Positions 45,571-51,832 of a stretch of DNA of 64,000 nucleotides are shown here, in pieces (the first letter of the stretch is position 1; each line of letters opens with the position of its first letter). The translations under genes and the position numbers were made by a program. This DNA comes from Gammaproteobacteria bacterium. Lineage in GTDB: Bacteria > Pseudomonadota > Gammaproteobacteria > Pseudomonadales > Azotimanducaceae. The notes under the pieces were generated by a model, which worked only from the letters and a program-made list of their open reading frames with translations, was not told where the DNA came from and made no database searches. The DNA lies in NCBI GenBank assembly GCA_009840545.1, contig VXNM01000010.1, positions 716,627-780,626 of the forward strand, read 5' to 3'.

Positions 45571-45643
45571 TGGTGGAGGCGGCGGGCGTCGAACCCGCAT
45601 CCCTGGTTTTGGAGACCAGGCTTTCCCATTTAAGTACGCCCCC
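45571..45643 (-). tRNA. Unusual tRNA with CCA anticodon and alanine-type acceptor (G3-U70)
   Basis: The minus strand folds into a full cloverleaf with encoded CCA. The acceptor stem is GGGGGCG with CGCCTCC (third pair G-U), discriminator A73. The D stem has 3 bp (CTT/AAG) with loop AAATGGGA. The anticodon stem is CTGGT/ACCAG with loop CTCCAAA (anticodon CCA, reading UGG). The variable loop has 4 bases. The T stem is GCGGG/CCCGC with loop TTCGACG. The total is 73 nt including CCA, three short of normal because of the D arm. Anticodon says tryptophan. G3-U70, G1-C72 and A73 are alanine identity features, and the 3' third resembles a tmRNA end. The true amino acid is therefore doubtful. Confidence 0.75.
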
Positions 45644-45660
45644 AATTAAGGCTTTTTGCC

Positions 45661-45693
45661 GAACCGCCGTCCTCGTTCACAGGACGGCGGTTC
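45661..45693. other. 13-bp perfect hairpin upstream of the tRNA
   Basis: GAACCGCCGTCCT pairs exactly with AGGACGGCGGTTC across a 7-base loop. On the minus strand it is followed by the mini-hairpin GGC-AAAAA-GCC and then the tRNA, 17 bases after the main stem. Neither strand shows a proper T-run, so a classical terminator is unlikely. It would be the leader of the tRNA transcript if the promoter at 45701-45730 is real. Confidence 0.6.
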
Positions 45694-45700
45694 ACTTCGT

Positions 45701-45730
45701 ATTTTATCAGCTGCGTTCTTTATAATGCAA
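45701..45730 (-). promoter_or_regulatory. Possible sigma70 promoter for the tRNA
   Basis: On the minus strand TTGCAT and TAAAAT are 18 bases apart. Transcription would start just before the 13-bp hairpin. The -35 is imperfect. Confidence 0.3.
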
Positions 45731-45888
45731 ATCTTGGAACAAATTGTTAGAAGTAGCTTATTGAGTCAGATAACGGCTTGCGATGTTACAAACTTCGGGA
45801 TTTCGTAGTGACACACTTGGGAAGCGTTCCTTGTAAGCGGTTTCTTGGTGAATCATAGAATTGAACAACATAAGGAGAACCCAACTAT

Positions 45889-46239
45889 ATGAGTAAGCTA
45901 ATTGAAAAAATAGGTAGCAGTGTCGTCATCTCAGATGACTGCTTAAGTGAAGGCAAGATTCATTGCTTCGTTCGTTCGTTTACATTTAATTCAGGAAAGG
46001 TTGACTACATTGATATACGTGTAGGGCTTGCGTCTGCGGGGCAGTTTGTTGATATGCTTGCTGATTCCGACAGCGTCGAACTAGAAGTTGGCTCAAAGGT
46101 TAAATTTGGAGCAAACTTGGTCAAACCTTATAGCAACAATATTGCAGATAGAACCTACAGGGCTGATGCTATGTCGTTTCATTTGAACGAAGGATCAGCA
46201 GACCAATTTGTAGATGTTAGATTTTTCGAGACAAAATGA
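45889..46239 (+). CDS. Unknown protein, 116 residues
   Basis: ATG 45889 follows AAGGAGA. The protein is beta-rich (GKIHCFVRSFTFNSGKVDYI, VELEVGSKVKFGANLVKPYS) without signal or membrane segments, and could be a small cytoplasmic domain. Its 3' end faces the gene at 46244, five bases away. No family is recognised. Confidence 0.55.
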   Translation: MSKLIEKIGSSVVISDDCLSEGKIHCFVRSFTFNSGKVDYIDIRVGLASAGQFVDMLADSDSVELEVGSKVKFGANLVKPYSNNIADRTYRADAMSFHLNEGSADQFVDVRFFETK

Positions 46240-46243
46240 TGGA

Positions 46244-46594
46244 CTAGTTTCGTTCGTTGTCTTCAGCATGATCCGGATTATAGAACTCCGGGTCAACGTA
46301 AGTCAGTTTGCCAGCATAAAAACCAGCACCTACAAAGCAAAGATTCCTGCATATTCCAACGATGTCCCGTTTCACGCCTCGACCAAGCTCAACATCTGAC
46401 GCAAAGTACGCACCTTGTACGTTGTTCCTGATCCAATCTTCTGCCAGCATTACCACTACCCACGTAGATATGGTGGAAAGCAATGGAGCCAACAGATAGT
46501 ACGCTAAACCAAAGGCTAGCACGGCACAAGCCATTGACCCAAGTTTGAGGTACTTCAAGTCGTCTACAGTGAAGTCTGTCAGTCTACGCCTCAA
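46244..46594 (-). CDS. Small membrane protein
   Basis: The 116-residue product starts with charged residues (RRRLTDFTVDDLKYLK), then has a membrane segment at about 19-48 (ACAVLAFGLAYYLLAPLLST). It ends in a polar part with two Cys (ICRNLC) and an acidic tail. The start codon is the first ATG and has only a weak ribosome site. It converges with 45889-46239. Confidence 0.5.
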   Translation of the reverse strand: MRRRLTDFTVDDLKYLKLGSMACAVLAFGLAYYLLAPLLSTISTWVVVMLAEDWIRNNVQGAYFASDVELGRGVKRDIVGICRNLCFVGAGFYAGKLTYVDPEFYNPDHAEDNERN

Positions 46595-46646
46595 ATTTGA
46601 ACCTCGTTGAAGAGATCTAGTTCTGTCGCTAAACCACGATTGCTCC

Positions 46647-47108
46647 TTACCAATTCCGATAATTTGCTGGATCTAGAGAACTAGCGTACTTCACGAATCC
46701 AAACTGATCCATTCCATACAACACAACAATAATCTGATCTTCTACTTGCTGAACTGTATAAGTAACGTCTTGGGTTTCGGGCTTGCCGTCATCCTGGCCG
46801 TCTAAGGAGGTTATTTGAGCTGTCAAAGTTGCGGCACAAGTATTTTCGTCGTACGCTGTTGGACGTGCCAGGTCCAGTTTCCACTGCGCTCCAAGTAACA
46901 CTTGATTAGCCATTTCCTCGGTCACGTTCGTCCATTCGACGATGGCAGCCATTGACTTTTCTAGTTGTTCGTGGGCTATCTGCTTGACCAGGGCTGTTGT
47001 GTCGTCGCCTGAGCAACTGACAGACGGTGCGCTCGAACAAGAGAGTAGAAGAGTAGAAAACACGAGTATGGTGCTTAGTTTGAGCAACAAGGACAGATAC
47101 TTTGCCAT
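46647..47108 (-). CDS. Lipoprotein of unknown function
   Basis: I chose ATG 47108, preceded by GGAGGA, rather than a longer frame with an implausible Cys/Arg-rich extension. The 153-residue product has a lipoprotein signal (LLLKLSTILVFSTLLLSC). A mature domain follows with two further cysteines (VSCSGDD, NTCAAT) that may form a disulfide (EQLEKSMAAIVEWTNVTEEM, WKLDLARPTAYDENTCAATL). No family is recognised. Confidence 0.6.
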   Translation of the reverse strand: MAKYLSLLLKLSTILVFSTLLLSCSSAPSVSCSGDDTTALVKQIAHEQLEKSMAAIVEWTNVTEEMANQVLLGAQWKLDLARPTAYDENTCAATLTAQITSLDGQDDGKPETQDVTYTVQQVEDQIIVVLYGMDQFGFVKYASSLDPANYRNW

Positions 47109-47371
47109 GCAGCAAATCCTCCATATCGACCACACAGCACGAGTGCAACATGCACGGGTGCCGGGCCTGCTTACCCTTTTGTCTTGTAGATGAAGGTCCA
47201 GCTTATTTGCTGAATGCTGTTGTATTCGGCTGGAAGCCCGACCGAAGACAAGACAAATGAGTAAGCAACCTGAATAGTAGCACAACCCCGCTAGATTGGA
47301 TGGGAGTCAGCGTGAATTGGACAAATATGTAAATAGAACCCCACGCAACGCATGAAAATGCGCTGTTGATG
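47109..47371. other. Intergenic region
   Basis: No gene between the lipoprotein start and the structured repeat. The open extension of the lipoprotein frame to 47285 is probably untranslated. Confidence 0.35.
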
Positions 47372-47447
47372 GGTTCAGTGCGACAGTGTCCTAGACCCTC
47401 AATGGGCAGGTAGTTGTAGTCAACTAACGCACTCCCGCACTGAATCC
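47372..47447. other. Structured repeat, possible RNA element, left of the HNH gene
   Basis: GGTTCAGTGCG (47372-47382) pairs with CGCACTGAATCC (47436-47447). Inside lie CCC-TCAAT-GGG and TAGTTG-TAGT-CAACTA (47411-47426). Together they draw a three-way junction. The core word (CCTAG, CCCTC, GGGCAGGTAGTT) recurs at 47861-47890 beyond the HNH gene. CCTCGA-ATTG-TCGAGG at about 47455-47470 is a further hairpin after the HNH stop. Confidence 0.45.
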
Positions 47448-47470
47448 GGTTCTACCTCGAATTGTCGAGG

Positions 47471-47857
47471 CTAATCTTGGGGTTGCAGGTGTCTTGGGTT
47501 GACGCAGTTAGGGTGACCGCATATTCGGTCAAACCTAGTTTCGGGAGCGTATTCCCAGACCTTGCAACCTTTGGGCTTTCCATCAGCCCACTTCGCAACC
47601 CGTGCTGGCAACAGGTACTTTGTAGTTCCATCCGGCATGGGCACCCTGATCTCTCCGTATGGTTTGTCCGAGTTGCCTCTTTGCCACAGCCAGCAGTCTC
47701 CGCGTTTCACGATCCGTCGCAGGATATACAAACGCCACTGGTCCCGAGAGTAATTCCTCTTCGGGAAGTTGATTGGGATGACAACAGGCACTTTCTTGGT
47801 CTTTTGAATCTTGCGTTTGCCCGGGATGCGCCCAGTTTCAATTCGGTTGACTTTCAT
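47471..47857 (-). CDS. HNH endonuclease, phage/homing type
   Basis: The 128-residue product has a basic N-terminus (GRIPGKRKIQKTKKVP) and the HNH core. GDCWLWQRG and YGEIRVP are followed by LLPARVAKWADGKPKG, and the zinc/HNH end RICGHPNCVNPRHLQP has paired Cys/His. This is the compact form common in phages and in mobile introns. The start is the ATG at 47857; no strong ribosome site is visible. It sits exactly between two related structured repeats, which fits a mobile unit. Confidence 0.8.
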   Translation of the reverse strand: MKVNRIETGRIPGKRKIQKTKKVPVVIPINFPKRNYSRDQWRLYILRRIVKRGDCWLWQRGNSDKPYGEIRVPMPDGTTKYLLPARVAKWADGKPKGCKVWEYAPETRFDRICGHPNCVNPRHLQPQD

Positions 47858-47860
47858 TTG

Positions 47861-47890
47861 CCTAGCCCCTCCTAGGGGCAGGTAGTTACT
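47861..47890. repeat. Second copy of the structured repeat, right of the HNH gene
   Basis: CCTAGCCCCTCC followed by TAGGGGCAGGTAGTTACTGT resembles 47390-47421 (about 24 of 31 positions). GCCCC-TCCTA-GGGGC forms its own hairpin. It ends just upstream of the HNH gene's start. Confidence 0.5.
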
Positions 47891-47934
47891 GTTAAAACAC
47901 TATTTACAAGTCAGGGACCAGCGGAAATGCCAAC

Positions 47935-48138
47935 ATGAAATTATTTCATGAACTGAAACTAGGTCTAAACGCTCTAATCTGTCGTGTAGAGGGACCTACA
48001 GGGTCCGTAGAGGTTTCTACTGGCTATTTTGTGCCGTCTAGGGAATTTGCTAAGGATTGGAATACAATGAAAGTTACTAAAGTAGCAATTCTAGTTTCAA
48101 TGAGAATCTGCAAAGGCTCGGACGGGGACAACGCCTGA
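47935..48138 (+). CDS. Possible small protein, 67 residues
   Basis: ATG 47935 opens a frame reading MKLFHELKLGLNALICRVEG and VSTGYFVPSREFAKDWNTMK. Composition is protein-like, but the ribosome site is weak and no family is recognised. Confidence 0.3.
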   Translation: MKLFHELKLGLNALICRVEGPTGSVEVSTGYFVPSREFAKDWNTMKVTKVAILVSMRICKGSDGDNA

Positions 48139-48201
48139 ATCTGCGTTTCTGCACTTTAGCCTACAATATTCACTCAGCATTGATTTTGGACAGGCTTATT
48201 T

Positions 48202-48939
48202 GTGCCACGAAAGAAAAAGGGAAAGTTCACAACAGCCATTTGGGTACTAGGCTCACTTACGGTGATTGCCATTATTGTTGGGGCACTCAGTCAATCTGAA
48301 GAATCTAGCAGCAACGAGGAAATAGACTTGCAACAAGCAGCAAATACTCAAGAGCAACAGGATATGAATGTTGAGCTCGTCAAAGAGAGTATTTACGACG
48401 TTCCCATCAAGACTCAGATTGACCAGCGGTGGTATGTGACCCAGGTTCCTGAGAGTGAGGATTCGCTAAGGACATTGATCAATACTCTTCACGAGAGGGC
48501 GCAGGAACGTAGAGAGTTCAAGCACCACAATCCAGCAACCAACATTTACATCTATGTGTATCAGGACGAGGATACTGCAAAGACTGAACAAAAGGGTGCC
48601 GACTGGTTGGGTATGTCCCAGAAGAGTTACAGCGATAGAACCAATAAGGTGACGATCAATGCAAATCGTCTGGCAAAAATGAATGAAACGCCTGAAATTC
48701 GAAGCGGACTGGAAGCACATGTCCGAAAGCAAATATTCGAGGAACTGGTTAAGAGCGAAGAACGAGCCCGTGAAGGGGCCGACAAGAAGTATCCCGATCC
48801 TGATGACTGGTCGGAAAATGCCGAATTGAATTCAGAGCTAAGGCAGAAATACCGTGATGAGTTGTTGGAGAAACACAATATCACAGATAGTCAGATGACG
48901 GAAATAATAGTGGAAGGACTTTCGGAGGGCTTTCACTAG
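48202..48939 (+). CDS. Single-span membrane-anchored protein of unknown function
   Basis: GTG 48202 starts a 245-residue protein with a very basic N-terminus (MPRKKKGKF), one membrane span at about 11-29 (AIWVLGSLTVIAIIVGAL), and a Ser/Glu/Gln-rich linker. A soluble domain follows (NIYIYVYQDEDTAKTEQKGA). The C-terminus is charged and helical with KYPDPDDWSEN and EIIVEGLSEGFH. Positive-inside topology places the large domain in the periplasm. No family is recognised. Confidence 0.6.
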   Translation: MPRKKKGKFTTAIWVLGSLTVIAIIVGALSQSEESSSNEEIDLQQAANTQEQQDMNVELVKESIYDVPIKTQIDQRWYVTQVPESEDSLRTLINTLHERAQERREFKHHNPATNIYIYVYQDEDTAKTEQKGADWLGMSQKSYSDRTNKVTINANRLAKMNETPEIRSGLEAHVRKQIFEELVKSEERAREGADKKYPDPDDWSENAELNSELRQKYRDELLEKHNITDSQMTEIIVEGLSEGFH

Positions 48940-48999
48940 CTAGATTTGGATTATTAACAGAGTGATAACTGGAGCTGTTAACTCAGCAAACCGCTGTAG

Positions 49000-50028
49000 A
49001 TGAGAAACAAAGTGAAGCATGTCATTGATCTAGACAACGGAAAAATACCTGAAGCACTCGAAAGCGTGCCTTTTGTATTTGAATTGATAACATCATTGCT
49101 TAATTCTGCATGTCGTGCGATAGATCCGGTTTTAACTAATCTTGGTGGGTATGATCAACTAGCAACAGATAAAAAAGGACTACCAATTCCTCCTCAGGAA
49201 TTTCACAATAGATTTTCTAAGCTATCAGTTAATCAGCGATTTAACTTTATAGGTTCGTGCGTGCACGCAACTACAAATCTTGGTCTGGCATTCGCACACT
49301 CCTTGCACCTATTGTTAATTCTCACAGCAAAATCACAAAAATCTCAGGCTACGACTAGGGGGAATATTCCGCCCAAGAGAATTAATATGGTATCTGAATA
49401 TGACAAACTCCATCAGAGTGTAAAGAACGAACTCAACAATATAGACAAAGAAATTAAGTTACACGATTTCAATATGCAGATAACTACTGGTAAGTTTGAA
49501 GAAGAAAACCCGATAAAGACGTCAGAAAAGGATAAGTTTCGACAACAACTTGAAGAATGGGATAGACATAGACTGCTTCAAGATAGTCACATGTTGTTTT
49601 CTCACCCTAGCAGTTCAGTTGTTGAATTCATGATTCCCCTAAGGTCAATTTTGATATTAGATAGAATAATTGACAAATTATTATCTCCAAGACTTGGCCT
49701 AAAATGGAAGACTCTGGATAACCAATTGTCTCGAAGGAAAAGTAACCCTAGTATTAAATGGGATGGTACAACCGTATCTGTATCATTGCCTGACAAACTA
49801 GATCAAGTTATTGATGCGTCGTGGAGCCCGAATATAACTTCCGTTGTACGGATACGAGAATTGGGAAAAGAAGAGTGGAGTCCTGGGTTTGAGACAATAT
49901 TTAGTAACTGCTCATTTGTAGATCTAAAGCCTGATACCGAGTACGAGATGATGGTAACACACAAGAACGAACAAGGGGAAGAAAGTGAGCCATCAATTGT
50001 TACAACCAAAACAGCACCCGAGAAATAG
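49000..50028 (+). CDS. Unknown protein with C-terminal fibronectin type III-like domain
   Basis: The 342-residue product has no signal peptide. The N-terminal 230 residues are helical (IPEALESVPFVFELITSLLN, FNFIGSCVHATTNLGLAFAH) with a hydrophobic stretch near 95-110. The last 90 residues read as an FN3 fold (TSVVRIRELGKEEWSPGFET, VDLKPDTEYEMMVTHKNEQG). An FN3 domain in an apparently cytoplasmic protein is unusual. It is AT-rich and lies 15 bp before the next gene, probably in one transcript with the pair that follows. Confidence 0.6.
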   Translation: MRNKVKHVIDLDNGKIPEALESVPFVFELITSLLNSACRAIDPVLTNLGGYDQLATDKKGLPIPPQEFHNRFSKLSVNQRFNFIGSCVHATTNLGLAFAHSLHLLLILTAKSQKSQATTRGNIPPKRINMVSEYDKLHQSVKNELNNIDKEIKLHDFNMQITTGKFEEENPIKTSEKDKFRQQLEEWDRHRLLQDSHMLFSHPSSSVVEFMIPLRSILILDRIIDKLLSPRLGLKWKTLDNQLSRRKSNPSIKWDGTTVSVSLPDKLDQVIDASWSPNITSVVRIRELGKEEWSPGFETIFSNCSFVDLKPDTEYEMMVTHKNEQGEESEPSIVTTKTAPEK

Positions 50029-50043
50029 AATAATGTTGTTGAA

Positions 50044-50598
50044 ATGAGTTCTCCAACTACAGTTCCAATTCCGCCACCTAATGGTAAATCTTACTCAAGT
50101 AATTCAGAGAAACCATTTCCATTTCCATTTCCTGGACGTAAACCTAAAATTCTTATTAAAGAATATAGACTTAATAAAGAATATGGAATTATTAGAGAAT
50201 ATGGACATATTAGAGAGTATAGATTTTTTGTCTATGTTTTTGGTACTGCTCAATCCGAGTACAAAGAAAGGATTGACGAACTGCGAATAATTGGAGATGA
50301 GGAAGGAATTTTAATTAGACCAGAATCAGTTAAAGATTTTTGGTCTTTTATGGATTCTAGTAGAAACCTCAAGAAGTGCGGTTTATTCCTATTGGACGGA
50401 GGAAGTTTGAGTGCGCTCTGGACAAGTAAATCGGAATATAGAGCAACTATTAGATTCTTTGGTCAAGGTATGGTTCAATTCACTTTTATAAAATATAAAG
50501 GATCAGTTAAAGTATCGCTTGATTCTATTGAGTCAGGTAAGTGCAGTATTGGCGAACTGCGTAAAGAAATAGAAAAATTCGGGCTGTTGTTTGAATGA
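50044..50598 (+). CDS. Unknown protein with KEY/REY repeats, first of a coupled pair
   Basis: The 184-residue product begins with a Pro/Ser-rich segment (PTTVPIPPPNGKS, FPFPFPGRKPK), then four short repeats (KEYRLN, KEYGII, REYGHI, REYRF). A compact 120-residue domain follows (DEEGILIRPESVKDFWSFMD, GGSLSALWTSKSEYRATIRF). No signal peptide. Its stop overlaps the next start (ATGA), so the two proteins are probably made together. No family is recognised. Confidence 0.6.
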   Translation: MSSPTTVPIPPPNGKSYSSNSEKPFPFPFPGRKPKILIKEYRLNKEYGIIREYGHIREYRFFVYVFGTAQSEYKERIDELRIIGDEEGILIRPESVKDFWSFMDSSRNLKKCGLFLLDGGSLSALWTSKSEYRATIRFFGQGMVQFTFIKYKGSVKVSLDSIESGKCSIGELRKEIEKFGLLFE

Positions 50599-51056
50599 GT
50601 TGTAATGAGCTACTTGATGAGGCTAATATCGTAAAGTACATTAGGCCGGGACTAATAGAGCACAATGGGGATTTAGAAGGACGGGCGTTTAAGCCGAGAG
50701 ATTCAGACACGCATGGTTTGTCGGTCGACTGGCTCGGAGCATTTGATCTCCCCAAATCCAATCAATTAGCAGAAGTAAGGAGAAGGTCTCGTATATGTAT
50801 GAAGCCACGAGGGCTGATAGCTGAAGTAAACGTAGGTGATATCAGAACAAAGACTGCGAACGTGAGATCCTGCACTTTAGAATTTGTACATGATCCACAA
50901 GCTGCAAATGAGCGTTACGTATGCAATCCTGCACATTCGCTCATTAAAGGAATACCAAAGACTGAACCAGACGAGGTTCATCCAGTATGCGATCTGATAG
51001 CGGACTGTGTAGTTGGCAAGCATAGTACACAGAACAAAAGCGAACTGCCTGATTGA
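50595..51056 (+). CDS. Unknown protein, second of a coupled pair
   Basis: The 153-residue product reads IVKYIRPGLIEHNGDLEGRA, LSVDWLGAFDLPKSNQLAEV, TLEFVHDPQAANERYVCNPA and HSLIKGIPKTEPDEVHPVCD. Its conserved-looking His and Cys residues (HDP, CNPAHSLI, VCDLIADC) could form a metal or active site. I believe I have seen related uncharacterised proteins in such two-gene cassettes, but I cannot name the family. Strict coupling to 50044-50598 suggests a complex or a toxin-antitoxin-like relationship; this is inference. Confidence 0.6.
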   Translation: MSCNELLDEANIVKYIRPGLIEHNGDLEGRAFKPRDSDTHGLSVDWLGAFDLPKSNQLAEVRRRSRICMKPRGLIAEVNVGDIRTKTANVRSCTLEFVHDPQAANERYVCNPAHSLIKGIPKTEPDEVHPVCDLIADCVVGKHSTQNKSELPD

Positions 51057-51089
51057 AGATAGGTTGCTTCTTTGAATCGAAAGTTGAAA

Positions 51090-51245
51090 CTAGTCTTCTT
51101 TCAGTTCATCCGTTGTCCAATTACCGTCTTTGTCCTACTTGTGAAGGATCCGCTTAATGACGGCACTACGGATATCGTCATTTTTTGGAATCAATACATC
51201 AGTATCTCGGCGGTTACCGTGTGCTTCCCACAGGTTCCTAACTGC
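51090..51245 (-). pseudogene. Short gene remnant with one internal stop
   Basis: One frame reads VRNLWEAHGNRRDTDVLIPK then IRSAVIKRILHK, a TAG, and DKDGNWTTDELKED before its final stop. The continuity across the stop suggests the 3' end of a decayed gene. No start remains. Confidence 0.35.
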
Positions 51246-51270
51246 CTATCAAGTTAAAGTTATAAATTCC

Positions 51271-51301
51271 AATTCTTTGGATTTGTCAAATCCAAAGAAT
51301 T
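51271..51301. repeat. 14-bp perfect hairpin with 3-base loop
   Basis: AATTCTTTGGATTT, GTC, AAATCCAAAGAATT. There is no T-run on either side, so it is a weak terminator candidate. It lies downstream of the coupled pair at 50044-51056. Confidence 0.5.
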
Positions 51302-51832
51302 CTCTAAGACAGCAAAACGTTCCTTGCGATCCGATGAACGCAGATGGTCGATCAACTTACTCATGACTCAGCCTTGATGAAACGAATTGGGAATCGATCA
51401 TCCTGATGATTTGCAGGAGGACTTCAGAAGTGTGGAACGGATATCGACTGAGTGAGACTTGCTTGTTCAATCTTTCATTTGATTGAAGACTTGGATTTTC
51501 GGTTGTTGGAATTTAGGGGCTCTTCGGTTCTCATGCATGGGCGGGCGACTAGACAATTTCGATGACATAAGCCGCTCAACAGTTGGGGGTGTGAGAGGTG
51601 TGCACTCTCGGGCACGCTCCCTCCGTGGTTTAGGTGCGGACTTTCTCGAGTGCATTGCTGTGCTCAAGGCGTTCTGAATTCGTGTGGACTCGTTGGGTAC
51701 AGGGAATTGCTCAATTAAATTTCGGGAGATTGCACAAGAGTGTGCAAGAGTACGGAAATTCCGCAGACCGAAACTGATCAGTTACAAGGAGAGACTACGG
51801 AAGGAATAGAACATCCAAGATCTTTATTGCAC
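51302..51832. other. Intergenic region
   Basis: No gene supported. Open frames around 51467-51677 on both strands lack domains and ribosome sites. Confidence 0.35.

Noticed and set aside
45661-45693. Rho-independent terminator call for the 13-bp hairpin
   Set aside because: Neither strand has a run of T's after the stem.
47109-47285. N-terminal extension of the lipoprotein at 46647
   Set aside because: The extension is Cys/Arg-rich; ATG 47108 has a GGAGGA site and begins a proper lipoprotein signal.
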